Of a stretch of DNA of 64,000 bases, positions 1 to 9,885 are shown piece after piece. The stretch spans positions 1 to 64,000 of the forward strand of contig NZ_JACHIE010000006.1 of the NCBI RefSeq assembly GCF_014207635.1, read 5' to 3'. The DNA is from Acetobacter lovaniensis. Lineage in GTDB: Bacteria; Pseudomonadota; Alphaproteobacteria; Acetobacterales; Acetobacteraceae. The number at the start of each line of letters is the position of its first letter. The first letter of the stretch is position 1. The position numbers were made by a program, and so were the translations under genes. The notes beneath the pieces were generated by a model. That model saw nothing but the letters and a program-made list of their open reading frames with translations. It made no database searches and was not told where the DNA came from.

Positions 1-205
1 CCGGGTCCACCTCGGAGACCAGAGGGCCGGAATTGCCCATGCGCCTGCGGTCCTGCTCCAGCTGCGTCTCCGCATTCTGCGCAAATGCCGCTGTGCTGGA
101 GAGTAGGGATAAGGTGAGAGATACAAAAACAGTTTTTGAAAACGCCCTGTTTTTATGCCTGTTACCAGGTGGTGTACTGCGTGGCGCCAGACAGGAGATT
201 GACAT
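1..205 (-). CDS. Exported protein, N-terminal part only (cut by window edge)
   Basis: Reading the minus strand from an ATG at 205 gives 68 residues that run off the left edge. The first 42 form a signal peptide: a basic stretch (HKNRAFSK), a hydrophobic core (VFVSLTLSLLSSTAAFA) and an AFA cleavage site followed by QNAE. The first mature residues are charged and Gln/Arg rich (QLEQDRRRMG), which resembles the start of TpsB/FhaC-type outer membrane secretion proteins, but too little is visible to say so firmly. An AGGA ribosome binding site lies about 9 bases before the ATG. The long N-terminal region of the signal peptide is unusual. Confidence 0.6.
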   Translation of the reverse strand, partial: MSISCLAPRSTPPGNRHKNRAFSKTVFVSLTLSLLSSTAAFAQNAETQLEQDRRRMGNSGPLVSEVDP

Positions 206-300
206 CGGGTTGCATCCTATATGCGAATAATTCTCAAAGTCATTAATATGGGAATGGGGAATAAGTCAAATATGTTTTAATGACAACAGCGCAATATAAA

Positions 301-336
301 AAAAGGGCAGGGATTTGATACAATCCCTGCCCTTTT
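301..336 (-). terminator. Rho-independent terminator of the iron uptake operon
   Basis: A perfect 15-bp inverted repeat (AAAAGGGCAGGGATT and its complement) has a 6-base loop. On the minus strand it is followed by a run of T, 20 bases after the P19 stop codon. The T-rich stem end could also stop transcription from the left. Confidence 0.9.
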
Positions 337-355
337 CAAAAAAAATCAGAAAAAA

Positions 356-877
356 TTATTTCTGGGGGTAGTTAAACGTAAAGCTTTCGGTAAACGGTGC
401 CCAAAAACCCGGGGTGCCGGTTTCCTTGTCTGTGTGGTGCAGGAAGCCGTTGGTTTCGGGCGAGCTGTAGCGGAACACAACCGTATAGGTGCCCGGACCA
501 TCCATTTTGACATTGTTGGCGTAATGCGCACCATCTTTTGCAGTCATGGCGTGCAGAATGCCTTCATTTTTCCAGTTGGAGCCCTTTTTGGTCAGGGTGT
601 AATCCACGCCGATGTAGGGGATCCATGCACCATCGGGAAAACCCCAGGGGTTATCGGCAGTTGCATGGACATCGGTTTCCAGATGGATGGTGTCCGGGCC
701 CATGGCCATGTCCTTGGGCATGGGGGCCATTTCCACCCCGATCAGGTAGTTGGCGGCAATTTCCATATCGTGGGCCTGCACGGGGCCACCAATGGGGTAT
801 TCACGCGCCATGGCGGGAGCGGCATAGGCGGCGGAAAGGGCGGTCAGAACGGAAAAGACTTTGATGCAACGCTTCAT
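356..877 (-). CDS. Periplasmic P19-type iron-binding protein (FtrA/FetP-like)
   Basis: The 173-residue protein has a signal peptide ending at APAMA, then the P19/Tp34 iron-transport fold signature: REYPIGGPV, a conserved MEIAANYL strand, DTIHLETDVHA, a PWGFPDGAWIPY segment, DGAHYANNVKM, and a C-terminal HHTDKETG. The His and Met residues in these blocks are the family's copper and iron ligands. P19 proteins bind Fe2+ in the periplasm and work with FTR1-type permeases. Here it is the last gene of a three-gene minus-strand operon, 54 bases after the FTR1 gene, and is followed by a strong terminator. It corresponds to FtrA of the Bordetella/Brucella FtrABCD system. Family assignment is firm; the metal used in this organism is inferred. 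Confidence 0.93.
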   Translation of the reverse strand: MKRCIKVFSVLTALSAAYAAPAMAREYPIGGPVQAHDMEIAANYLIGVEMAPMPKDMAMGPDTIHLETDVHATADNPWGFPDGAWIPYIGVDYTLTKKGSNWKNEGILHAMTAKDGAHYANNVKMDGPGTYTVVFRYSSPETNGFLHHTDKETGTPGFWAPFTESFTFNYPQK

Positions 878-931
878 TTCAGGTCTCTATGATCAGAGGT
901 GCCTCAGGCACAAGGTTGAGGAAGTGGGGTT

Positions 932-1756
932 TTATGGTGAGGGGGAGGGGTGTGGGCGGGTGCGCACAAAGCGTTCTGTCGCCAGCAGGCATACAAGGGT
1001 CAGGCCCCAGACCAGAATCTGGACCCCTGTTGGCCTGTCGGTGTAACCGGCAAGGGCTTTGGCCGTGCGGCCAGCAAGGCTGCCATCGGACAACAGCCAG
1101 GATGTATCCCAGATGTCGTAACCCAGTGCCGGAATCAGGTCATCCGATGCGAGCAGGGCCGCGGCCTGAGAGGCCATGCCAGCTGCCAGAAGGGAGACCA
1201 GAATATTGGTAACGGCAAAAAGATGCCGCAGGGGAATAATGATCAGCCCGCGATACAGGGCGTAAGACAGGGCGGCCCCCCCCAGAACACCCAGCAGACC
1301 ACCGCTGAGCAGGGAAAACGCGCCAACATGGGTGGATACGGCAATACCATACAGGAACAGCACGACTTCCATTCCCTCACGCAGCACGGCTACGGCCACC
1401 ACGGTTGCCATGGCTCCAAGGGAGCGGCTGCCGGAGGAGACGGCAGCACCCATCTGCTGCATTTGCTGTGCGAGTTCGCGCCCGTGCCGGGCCATCCAGA
1501 TGACGTGCCATGAGAGCATGAGCACGGCCAGACACAGAATGGCGGCGGAAAAAATATCCTGTCCATTGCCTGAAAATGCCGTGGAGAGCGCACCGGCAAA
1601 GGCCGCCGCAATGGCAGCACCCGCCACACCTGCGGCCACACCGCCCGCTACCCACCAGCCACGTCCGGCAATGCCCCGCGTTGCCGCAAGAACAATGCCA
1701 ACAACCAGCCCGGCTTCTATAACTTCACGGAAAACAATGATCAGACTGCCAAGCAT
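932..1756 (-). CDS. FTR1-family high-affinity iron permease
   Basis: The 274-residue integral membrane protein has about seven hydrophobic segments and the two REXXE motifs that define the FTR1/EfeU family: REVIE at residues 11-15 and REGME in the fourth segment (VLREGMEVVLFL). These glutamates carry iron through the membrane. The gene starts 3 bases after the cupredoxin stop and lies before the P19 gene, so the three are almost certainly co-transcribed. Yeast Ftr1 works with a copper oxidase; bacterial FtrC works with a cupredoxin and P19, as here. No Dyp-peroxidase EfeB is adjacent, so this is an Ftr type rather than an EfeUOB system. Confidence 0.94.
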   Translation of the reverse strand: MLGSLIIVFREVIEAGLVVGIVLAATRGIAGRGWWVAGGVAAGVAGAAIAAAFAGALSTAFSGNGQDIFSAAILCLAVLMLSWHVIWMARHGRELAQQMQQMGAAVSSGSRSLGAMATVVAVAVLREGMEVVLFLYGIAVSTHVGAFSLLSGGLLGVLGGAALSYALYRGLIIIPLRHLFAVTNILVSLLAAGMASQAAALLASDDLIPALGYDIWDTSWLLSDGSLAGRTAKALAGYTDRPTGVQILVWGLTLVCLLATERFVRTRPHPSPSP

Positions 1757-1759
1757 GGT

Positions 1760-2104
1760 TTACGGCTTTGCTTCTGCGGTGACTGTTCCCTTGGCCTGAT
1801 CGGGGTGATAGTCATCAAAGAAAGTATAATGTCCGGGGTGTAGAGGGCCTGCGTGCACGCGAATTTTTGATCCGGGGACAATAATTTTTTCAAATTTCAT
1901 GTCATAGCTCTCAAGCTCGTCTGTCGTGCTGTCCTGATTTTCCAGTTCAATGATAAACCGTTCACCAGCAGGCACACTCAGATGATCAGGTTCAAAATGG
2001 TGATCTTTGAGTGTAAGATGAAAAACGGTTTGCGCCTGAGCCTGTACGGGAGGAAAAAGATACATCCCGGTTAAAAGGGGGAAGGCCGCAAAAAGCCGTT
2101 TCAT
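1760..2104 (-). CDS. Periplasmic cupredoxin-domain protein of the iron uptake operon (FtrB-like)
   Basis: The 114-residue protein has a signal peptide (to about QAQA) and a single cupredoxin-like beta barrel with VPAGERFIIELEN, the typical cupredoxin_1 strand. There is a cluster of His residues (KDHHFEPDHL) and a C-terminal HPGHYTFFDDYHPDQAKG. In FtrABCD systems this partner is proposed to oxidise Fe2+ as it is handed to the permease. It is the first gene of the operon and lies directly behind a promoter overlapped by a Fur box. Classical type I copper ligands (Cys) are absent, as in EfeO-type cupredoxin domains, so metal content is uncertain. Confidence 0.85.
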   Translation of the reverse strand: MKRLFAAFPLLTGMYLFPPVQAQAQTVFHLTLKDHHFEPDHLSVPAGERFIIELENQDSTTDELESYDMKFEKIIVPGSKIRVHAGPLHPGHYTFFDDYHPDQAKGTVTAEAKP

Positions 2105-2134
2105 TTTCTGATTCTCCGCATGTCTTGACTGTTT

Positions 2135-2163
2135 GGGTTAGTGAGAATCATTATTAAAGTCAA
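2135..2163 (-). promoter_or_regulatory. Promoter of the iron operon covered by a Fur box
   Basis: On the minus strand TTGACT (2163-2158) and TAACCC (2140-2135) are 17 bases apart. The spacer and -10 are occupied by 2137-2155, which matches the 19-base Fur consensus GATAATGATAATCATTATC at 15 of 19 positions by direct comparison. This predicts repression by Fur when iron is plentiful. Confidence 0.75.
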
Positions 2164-2170
2164 TGTTTAT

Positions 2171-2180
2171 ACCGATCGGT
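2171..2180. promoter_or_regulatory. Perfect 10-bp palindrome, possible TetR-type operator
   Basis: ACCGATCGGT is a perfect palindrome just upstream of the -35 of the iron operon and at the 5' end of the divergent membrane protein gene. The core resembles operators of some TetR-family regulators. No regulator gene is adjacent, so the link is inferred. Confidence 0.35.
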
Positions 2181-2193
2181 GAATTGTAAGCTC

Positions 2194-2724
2194 ATGTCAA
2201 ATCATCCTCTGGCTTTTATGCGTCTGCCAACCGACCTGCTTATGGCGCTCGATAGCCGGACATTCCATTTCTGGTTCCAGCCGGTGCATTATCTGGTCAG
2301 AATGCTGCATATTCTGAGCATGGGCGGGTTTTTTGGCATGGAACTGCTGTTCGCGCTCGCTGTTGTCCAGCAGATGGACAGGGATGCGCTGGTCAGGCTT
2401 TCGCGCTTTATGCTGCGCCCGTTGCATATTAGCTATGCCATAGCCATGATCACCGGTTTCGCCCTGTTTTTTTACGATCCGGTGCATATTGGCGCACGCG
2501 CCTACATCACGCCCAAGCTGCTGGCGCTGGTTTTGTCGGGGCTGCTGGAATGGTACGGTCACAAGGCCCTGTACTGGCCGATCATGAAGGGGCGGGACGA
2601 AAAAGTTTCCTTGTGGTGCAAGGTGTTTTGCTTTTCCGCCTGTCTGGTCTGGGTGGCGGTTATCGTGTTCTCGTGCCTGAATTCAGAAGGCGTGCCAAAA
2701 GTGTTTCTGCGGCATTATTTTTAA
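2194..2724 (+). CDS. Unrecognised four-helix membrane protein divergent from the iron operon
   Basis: From the ATG at 2194 the protein has 176 residues; a GTG at 2179 inside the palindrome is an alternative start. Four hydrophobic segments are visible. His residues lie in or at the ends of the first two helices (VHYLVRMLHILSMGGFF and RPLHISYAIAM) and near helix 3 (WYGHKALYW). This pattern recalls small haem-b membrane proteins, but no family could be named. It shares its promoter region with the iron uptake operon, so a part in iron reduction, electron transfer or iron sensing is a reasonable inference only. No good ribosome binding site is seen, and the transcript could be leaderless. A terminator follows at 2739. 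Confidence 0.75.
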   Translation: MSNHPLAFMRLPTDLLMALDSRTFHFWFQPVHYLVRMLHILSMGGFFGMELLFALAVVQQMDRDALVRLSRFMLRPLHISYAIAMITGFALFFYDPVHIGARAYITPKLLALVLSGLLEWYGHKALYWPIMKGRDEKVSLWCKVFCFSACLVWVAVIVFSCLNSEGVPKVFLRHYF

Positions 2725-2738
2725 CGGAATGTGTCAAA

Positions 2739-2774
2739 AAATATGGAGAACAGGCAAACCCATTCTCCATATTT
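2739..2774. terminator. Bidirectional hairpin between the membrane protein gene and thiC
   Basis: A 12-bp perfect stem (AAATATGGAGAA and its complement) has a 12-base loop and A/T-rich flanks, between two convergent genes. Confidence 0.75.
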
Positions 2775-2807
2775 ATAGGTGTTCAGGCAGTTATACGCCG
2801 GTATGCC

Positions 2808-4673
<1,866 letters not shown>

Positions 4674-4680
4674 TCAAAGT

Positions 4681-4698
4681 CTCCTCAGGCGCGAGGAG
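4681..4698 (-). promoter_or_regulatory. Hairpin sequestering the thiC ribosome binding site
   Basis: On the minus strand CTCCTC pairs with GAGGAG across a 6-base loop. The GAGGAG copy is the apparent thiC Shine-Dalgarno, 10 bases before the ATG. This suggests that the upstream TPP riboswitch acts on translation. Confidence 0.6.
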
Positions 4699-4778
4699 GA
4701 CAGGCCCGTACGATAAGGAGTGCGACCACTGCTGGCAACGCCACGCGCAGACTGGCGGGGCGTTTGTTCCTTAACAGG

Positions 4779-4922
4779 CACCAGTCCCTCCGCCGGTATG
4801 AGCCGGATCAGGTTCCCCGCCAGAACCTTATGTTGCTGGCGGCAGGGTCGCCACGGTGCCCTGCGATGGACGCAGTGCAAAAAGTGGCCTCTCAGTTCCT
4901 TGGCCCGGAACCCCCCTTGGTT
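4779..4922 (-). promoter_or_regulatory. TPP (THI-box) riboswitch upstream of thiC
   Basis: Read on the minus strand, the element has an outer P1 stem (ACCA with TGGT), the conserved CTGAGA after a GTTCC/GGAAC stem, a long variable P3 extension, and the signature block GAACCTGATCCGG followed by CCGGCGGAGGGA. These match the thiamine pyrophosphate aptamer. It begins just after a predicted promoter and ends about 110 bases before the thiC start. High TPP should lower thiC expression. Confidence 0.93.
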
Positions 4923-4931
4923 ATGTGCAAG

Positions 4932-4959
4932 CAGATAGCCAGAGGTGTGCCTGTGTCAA
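4932..4959 (-). promoter_or_regulatory. Predicted sigma70-type promoter of thiC
   Basis: On the minus strand a consensus TTGACA (4959-4954) and TATCTG (4937-4932) lie 16 bases apart, placing the transcript start near 4925, immediately before the riboswitch. Confidence 0.6.
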
Positions 4960-5105
4960 GCATTTACACCAATATGTGACCCAATGCGGGGCATAAACAC
5001 GGCTTTTGCCATGTGTCTGGTTAATGGCATGCACTATCCCACATACCACGATAAATAGAAATTAGTAAGATATGCAAGTTTTTTCGAGTATGTCATGATT
5101 GTGTC

Positions 5106-6605
5106 ATGCAGACAGAAAGAAATAAAACGCTTGATGCGGTAAAAAATCTCGAAATATCCCCGCGTGCTCATTACGTCTTGTGGATAGCGGCATTTGTGTC
5201 TGCCATATGCGGCGGTCTTTACGGATACGACACGGGTATTATTTCCGGCGCACTCCTTCTTATTGCCAAGGACTTCCACTTAACCTCCGTACAGGAAGAA
5301 ATGGTAACCTCGGCCATTCTGGTCGGGGCGGTCATTGGGGCTGTTGGGGTTTCCTGGTTTTCCGAGCGGTACGGTCGCCGGATTTCGGTCATGCTGGTTA
5401 CGGCGGTGTTCGTACTGGGGGCCATTGCCTGCGCCTATGCCTCAAGCGTGACCATGCTGGTGATCGACCGTGTGTTCCTTGGCTTTGCGGTAGGCGGGTC
5501 CACGCAGGTGGTGCCGACCTATATTTCGGAACTCGCCCCCGCGGCTAAGCGCGGTAATCTGGTAACGCTGTTCAACGTGGCTATCGGCATTGGCATTTTC
5601 ATGGCCAATCTTGTGGGCTTTACCATGCGGGATGCATGGGGCTGGCGGCCGATGATCGCCATTGCCGCCATTCCCGCGGCCGTGGTGTTCGTGAGCATGT
5701 TCTTCCTGCCCAAAAGCCCCCGCTGGGTGGCCGAGAACGAGGGCATGGTTTCTGCCGTCAAACAGCTTGGGCGCGTGCGCACATCGCGCAAGGTCATCCA
5801 GCGTGAGATCAGCGAAATCCGCAAGAACGTGCTGGGCATGGATGAGGATGAACGGGGCTGGAAAGGCCTGCGCCTGCCCTGGGTGCGTCCAGCACTGGTG
5901 GCGGCTCTGGGTATTGCGTTCTTTACGCAGGCCGGTGGTCTGGAGATGATGATCTACTATACCCCGACCTTCCTTTCGGATGCCGGGTTCAACAGTTCAT
6001 CCGCTCTGCTGACCAGCCTTGGCGTTGCCATGGTCTATCTGGTCATGACCCTGCTGGGCTGTCTGTTCGTGGACCGTATTGGCCGCCGCCGTCTGGTGCT
6101 GATCATGGGGCCGGGGTCCGTGCTCAGCCTGATCGGGCTTGGCGTCATGTTTGCCCTGCACCCCGATAAGGGCAGTGTCGGGAGCTGGATGATCGTTGTA
6201 TTCCTGCTGCTGTTCATGGTGTTCAATTCTGGCGGTATTCAGGTTGTGGGCTGGCTGCTGGGGGCGGAACTGTTTCCCCTGCCCATGCGCGCGGTTGCCA
6301 CCAGCCTGCATGCCGCCGTGCTGTGGGGGGCCGATCTGCTGGTGACGGCAACAGCGCTCTCGCTGGTCCAACTGGTTTCTCTTGGCGGAACAATGTGGAT
6401 TTACGCCGGGGTTAATCTGGCATCGGTTGTTTTTGTCTACTTCTGCGTGCCCGAAACCAGTGGGGCCACGCTGGAAGATATTGAGATGGCCCTGCGTGAT
6501 GGTGAGTTTGTGCCCCGGGCCCGGAACAACTACGCCATTCCCCAGTATGAGGAGGAGGAGGACGCTGCTCTCGCCCCCATCCAGCAGGCCAGCCGCCCGG
6601 CCTGA
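5106..6605 (+). CDS. Major facilitator superfamily sugar porter (sugar/H+ symporter)
   Basis: The 499-residue inner membrane protein has about twelve helices. Sugar-porter family marks are visible: YGYDTGIISGALL in helix 1, RYGRR after helix 2, PKSPRW at the end of helix 6, DRIGRR after helix 8 and PETSGATLEDIE near the C-terminus. These are typical of XylE/GalP/AraE-like proton symporters for hexoses or pentoses. The substrate cannot be read from the sequence. It is monocistronic: thiC diverges upstream and a strong terminator follows. The C-terminus carries an acidic tail (YEEEEDAAL). Confidence 0.93.
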   Translation: MQTERNKTLDAVKNLEISPRAHYVLWIAAFVSAICGGLYGYDTGIISGALLLIAKDFHLTSVQEEMVTSAILVGAVIGAVGVSWFSERYGRRISVMLVTAVFVLGAIACAYASSVTMLVIDRVFLGFAVGGSTQVVPTYISELAPAAKRGNLVTLFNVAIGIGIFMANLVGFTMRDAWGWRPMIAIAAIPAAVVFVSMFFLPKSPRWVAENEGMVSAVKQLGRVRTSRKVIQREISEIRKNVLGMDEDERGWKGLRLPWVRPALVAALGIAFFTQAGGLEMMIYYTPTFLSDAGFNSSSALLTSLGVAMVYLVMTLLGCLFVDRIGRRRLVLIMGPGSVLSLIGLGVMFALHPDKGSVGSWMIVVFLLLFMVFNSGGIQVVGWLLGAELFPLPMRAVATSLHAAVLWGADLLVTATALSLVQLVSLGGTMWIYAGVNLASVVFVYFCVPETSGATLEDIEMALRDGEFVPRARNNYAIPQYEEEEDAALAPIQQASRPA

Positions 6606-6656
6606 AAGTGCGATAACCTTGTCCCCCGCCGCCATGTGCCGGTGGGAGCCTTACAG

Positions 6657-6690
6657 AAAAGGCCGGTCCAGAGTATGGACCGGCCTTTTT
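6657..6690. terminator. Strong bidirectional terminator between sugar porter and accC
   Basis: The 14-bp stem AAAAGGCCGGTCCA with its complement has a 5-base loop and ends in a T run. It serves both convergent transcripts. Confidence 0.92.
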
Positions 6691-6716
6691 GCATAAGCTG
6701 TGCAGGGTATGGTGGC

Positions 6717-8060
6717 TTAGTGCGTGCGCGCCATAAACTGTTCCAGCCAGTGAATGGTGTACTCCCCGCTCTGGAAAGCAGGGTCTTCCAGAATGGCGCG
6801 GTGGAGTGGAATGACGGTTTTAATCCCTTCCACCACAAACTCGTCCAGTGCGCGCTGCATGCGGGCAATGGCCAGCGCGCGCGTGGGGGCATGGACGATC
6901 AGCTTGGCAATCATGCTGTCGTAGTACGGGGGCACACGGTAGCCGGTATAGAGTGCGCTATCCACCCGCACACCCAGACCACCGGGAGGGTGGTACACCG
7001 CCACGGTGCCGGGGCAGGGGGCAAAGGTGGCGGGGTCTTCGGCGTTAATGCGGCATTCAATGGCATGGCCGGAGAATGTGACATCCGCCTGCGTGTAACC
7101 AAGCTTTTCACCTGCTGCCAGGCGGATCTGCTCGCGCACCAGGTCCACATCGCACACCATTTCGGTAATGGGGTGTTCGACCTGGAGGCGGGTGTTCATT
7201 TCAATAAAGCAGAACTGTCCGTCCTGGTACAGGAACTCCAGCGTGCCCGCGTTACGGTAGCCCATGCGCGAGAGCGCTTCGGTTGCCGTGCGGCCAATGG
7301 TGTCGCGCTGTTCGGTGGAAATGGCGGGGGAGCCCGCTTCTTCCAGCACCTTCTGGTGGCGGCGCTGGAGCGAGCAGTCACGCTCGCCAAAATGGACCAC
7401 GTTTCCGTAATTGTCGCCCAGAATCTGCAGCTCGATATGGCGCGGGCGGTCCATGTATTTTTCCATGTACACCGCATCGTTGCCAAACGCTGCGCGCGCT
7501 TCGGTGCGGGCCATGCTCCATGCATCGGACAGTTCATCGGCGGAGTGGGCGACCTTCATGCCGCGTCCACCACCACCGGCGGCGGCCTTGATCAGCACGG
7601 GGTAGCCAACGCGGCTGGCTACTTCGTATGCTTCCTCAAGGTTGGCCAGTTCCCCGTCCGAGCCGGGGACCAGTGGCACGCCAAGGGCGAGCATGGTGGT
7701 CTTGGCGGTAATCTTATCGCCCATCATGCGGATATGCTCCGCCGTGGGGCCAATGAAGACCAGACCGTGGGCTTCCACCGTTTCGGCAAAATCCGCGTTT
7801 TCGGACAGGAAGCCGTAGCCGGGGTGAATGGCTTCCGCCCCGGTTATGGTCGCAGCGGACAGGATGGCCGCCACATTCAGGTACGAATCGCGCGAGGAGG
7901 CGGGGCCAATGCACACAGCCTCATCCGCCAGACGCACATGCATGGCATCGGCATCAGCGGTGGAGTGGACCGCCACGGTTTTGATCCCGAGTTCCCGGCA
8001 GGCGCGCAGGATACGCAGGGCGATCTCGCCACGGTTGGCGATAAGGATCTTGGAGAACAT
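6717..8060 (-). CDS. accC: Biotin carboxylase subunit of acetyl-CoA carboxylase
   Basis: The enzyme uses ATP and bicarbonate to carboxylate biotin on AccB, the first step of fatty acid synthesis. The 447-residue protein has the N-terminal domain ([14 protein letters not shown]), the ATP-grasp glycine loop (GGGGRGM), the catalytic [10 protein letters not shown] block and the C-terminal biotin carboxylase domain, the usual length for AccC. Its ATG overlaps the accB stop by one base (TAATG), showing translational coupling. The order aroQ-accB-accC is common in Proteobacteria. The carboxyltransferase subunits are not in the window. Confidence 0.98.
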   Translation of the reverse strand: MFSKILIANRGEIALRILRACRELGIKTVAVHSTADADAMHVRLADEAVCIGPASSRDSYLNVAAILSAATITGAEAIHPGYGFLSENADFAETVEAHGLVFIGPTAEHIRMMGDKITAKTTMLALGVPLVPGSDGELANLEEAYEVASRVGYPVLIKAAAGGGGRGMKVAHSADELSDAWSMARTEARAAFGNDAVYMEKYMDRPRHIELQILGDNYGNVVHFGERDCSLQRRHQKVLEEAGSPAISTEQRDTIGRTATEALSRMGYRNAGTLEFLYQDGQFCFIEMNTRLQVEHPITEMVCDVDLVREQIRLAAGEKLGYTQADVTFSGHAIECRINAEDPATFAPCPGTVAVYHPPGGLGVRVDSALYTGYRVPPYYDSMIAKLIVHAPTRALAIARMQRALDEFVVEGIKTVIPLHRAILEDPAFQSGEYTIHWLEQFMARTH

Positions 8061-8521
8061 TACTCGATAATGGCGAGTGGCTGGCCAAATTCGACCGGGT
8101 CGCCCGAAGCAACCAGAATGGCCTTGAGCGTGCCACCCCTGGGAGCCTTGATCTGGTTGAAGGTCTTCATCGCTTCAATCAGCATCAGGGTCTGCCCTGC
8201 GGTCACGATCTGCCCTTCGCTCACAAACGGGGGGGAGGACGGGTCGGGCGTCAGGTAGGCCACGCCCACCATGGGGCTGGACACCGCACCGGGATGGCGG
8301 GAGAAGTCAGCCGGAGCGGCACTTTCCCCTGCTGCGGGGGCTGCGGCCACGGGGGCTACAGGGGCCACCGGCGCGGGGGCTGCTGCCTGCACGGTTGCGG
8401 GGGCACGGGCCACGCGAATGCGGCGGTCTTTTTCAGACACCTCAATTTCGGTCAGTCCGGTTTCAGTCAGAATTTCGGCCAGAGCCCGAATGGCATCCGC
8501 GTCCACGAGCAGTCCGCTCAT
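8060..8521 (-). CDS. accB: Biotin carboxyl carrier protein of acetyl-CoA carboxylase
   Basis: The 153-residue protein has an N-terminal oligomer region, a flexible Ala/Pro linker (repeats of APVAPVA around residues 45-65) and a C-terminal biotinyl domain. The biotin attachment site is EAMKTFNQI, with Lys119 as the modified residue. BCCP usually has EAMKMMN; the MM to TF change is a mild variation. It lies between aroQ (4-base overlap, ATGA) and accC (1-base overlap), so all three genes are read as one operon. Confidence 0.97.
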   Translation of the reverse strand: MSGLLVDADAIRALAEILTETGLTEIEVSEKDRRIRVARAPATVQAAAPAPVAPVAPVAAAPAAGESAAPADFSRHPGAVSSPMVGVAYLTPDPSSPPFVSEGQIVTAGQTLMLIEAMKTFNQIKAPRGGTLKAILVASGDPVEFGQPLAIIE

Positions 8522-8973
8522 TGGTCATCCTCATCCAGAATAAGATCAGTCATTGCCTGCAAGGCCAGAGAATACCCGCCAACGCCCAGCCCGCAGATAA
8601 CGCCGCTGGCGGCGCGCGAAACGTAGGAGTGGTGGCGGAATGGCTCGCGGCGGTGAATGTTGGAGATATGGACCTCAATTACCGGCAGGTCCGTAGCCAG
8701 CAGTGCATCCAGCAGGGCGATGGATGTATGGGTATATCCTGCGGGATTGATAATAATGCCTTTGGCCCGCCTGCGGCACTCCTGCACCCAGGAGATCAGC
8801 TCGCCTTCAATATTGGTCTGGCGGAAGTCTATGGCCAGCCCCAGCTTCTCGGCGGTCTGCAGGCACAGCTGTTCCACGTCGTCCAGCGTCGCCCGCCCGT
8901 AGACTTCGGGCTGGCGCTGGCCGAGCATGTTCAGGTTGGGGCCGTTCAGCACAGCAATGAGAGGTCTTTCCAT
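8518..8973 (-). CDS. aroQ: Type II 3-dehydroquinate dehydratase
   Basis: The enzyme catalyses the third step of the shikimate pathway by trans-dehydration of 3-dehydroquinate. The 151-residue length is normal for the small dodecameric type II family. Diagnostic motifs are [11 protein letters not shown], the catalytic Tyr25 in [21 protein letters not shown] and REPFRHHSY. It is the first gene of aroQ-accB-accC and overlaps accB by four bases. Confidence 0.98.
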   Translation of the reverse strand: MERPLIAVLNGPNLNMLGQRQPEVYGRATLDDVEQLCLQTAEKLGLAIDFRQTNIEGELISWVQECRRRAKGIIINPAGYTHTSIALLDALLATDLPVIEVHISNIHRREPFRHHSYVSRAASGVICGLGVGGYSLALQAMTDLILDEDDQ

Positions 8974-9217
8974 GACAGACGGGGCCGTAGCACGATGCGC
9001 CTGCGTATCTCAAGAGAAAGCGGCACGAAAAGTGGCTCCATACCCCCCGACCCCGCATTTTACCTTGAATGTGAGGGGGCTGGTGCGTCATATTTTTGCC
9101 ATGTGGGCGGGCAATACAGGGTGGGCTACCCCATGTGGTGGTCGAAAAAGGTTGCCTTTGGGCGGTTAAAGCGCCCATTAAGGAATGGTCTATTACGGAA
9201 ACGGAGTTAACAGGCGG

Positions 9218-9820
9218 ATGTCAGCCCTGCGCCGGGCACTTCTTGGAAGTGTATTTGTCACAACCTCTTTGTTCGCGCTCCCTTCGGCCCATGCGGCCAC
9301 GGCGGAGGCGTCGAGTGGCACTGCATGGGCCGAGTCCGTGCAAAAAGCCCTTGCCGCGCGTGATGCGCAGGATGTGACCAATGCTGACCCCGCCACTGGC
9401 CACAAGGTTTCCCAGAAAGGGATGGCAAGCTGGTATGGTGCACGCCAGCACCTGCGGCGCACATCCTCAGGCATAAAGTTTGACAGGAACCGCCTGACCG
9501 CCGCCCACCCTACAGCTCCTCTTGGCAGCAAACTGCTTGTGACATCGGAAGAGACCGGCCGCTCCGTGGTGGTCACGGTGAATGACCGCGGGCCTTACAG
9601 TCAGGGGCGGATTATTGATCTGTCACAGGCCGCCGCCGCCCGGATTGGCATGCTGAACACGGGTGTTGCCCATGTTAGTGTGCAGGCTGCAACGCCCGAA
9701 GAGGTGGCCGCAGCACCTGAGGCAGGCACGTCTCCCACCTTGAGCGCACCGCCCAAACAACAGTCTGGCAAGCATGGTCGCCCGCTGCACCTCCAGCGCA
9801 AGCGCTTTGGCCACCCGTAA
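9218..9820 (+). CDS. RlpA-like septal ring lytic transglycosylase / double-psi beta-barrel protein
   Basis: From the ATG at 9218 (GGAG 11 bases upstream) the protein has 200 residues. It carries a signal peptide (LFALPSAHA cleavage) and a double-psi beta barrel at about residues 68-155, with ASWYG, TAAHPTAPLGS, VVVTVNDRGPY and GRIIDLSQAAA, the RlpA hallmarks including the active Asp in NDRGP. RlpA cleaves denuded peptidoglycan glycans at the septum. The usual lipobox Cys and the C-terminal SPOR domain are missing, so this is a short soluble periplasmic form. The tail is basic and rich in His and Arg. Confidence 0.88.
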   Translation: MSALRRALLGSVFVTTSLFALPSAHAATAEASSGTAWAESVQKALAARDAQDVTNADPATGHKVSQKGMASWYGARQHLRRTSSGIKFDRNRLTAAHPTAPLGSKLLVTSEETGRSVVVTVNDRGPYSQGRIIDLSQAAAARIGMLNTGVAHVSVQAATPEEVAAAPEAGTSPTLSAPPKQQSGKHGRPLHLQRKRFGHP

Positions 9821-9885
9821 GTCATTGCCTCCCCGTAAATAACCAAAGTGCGTCACGGCTCCATCGGGGCGGGTGCTCAGCCTGT

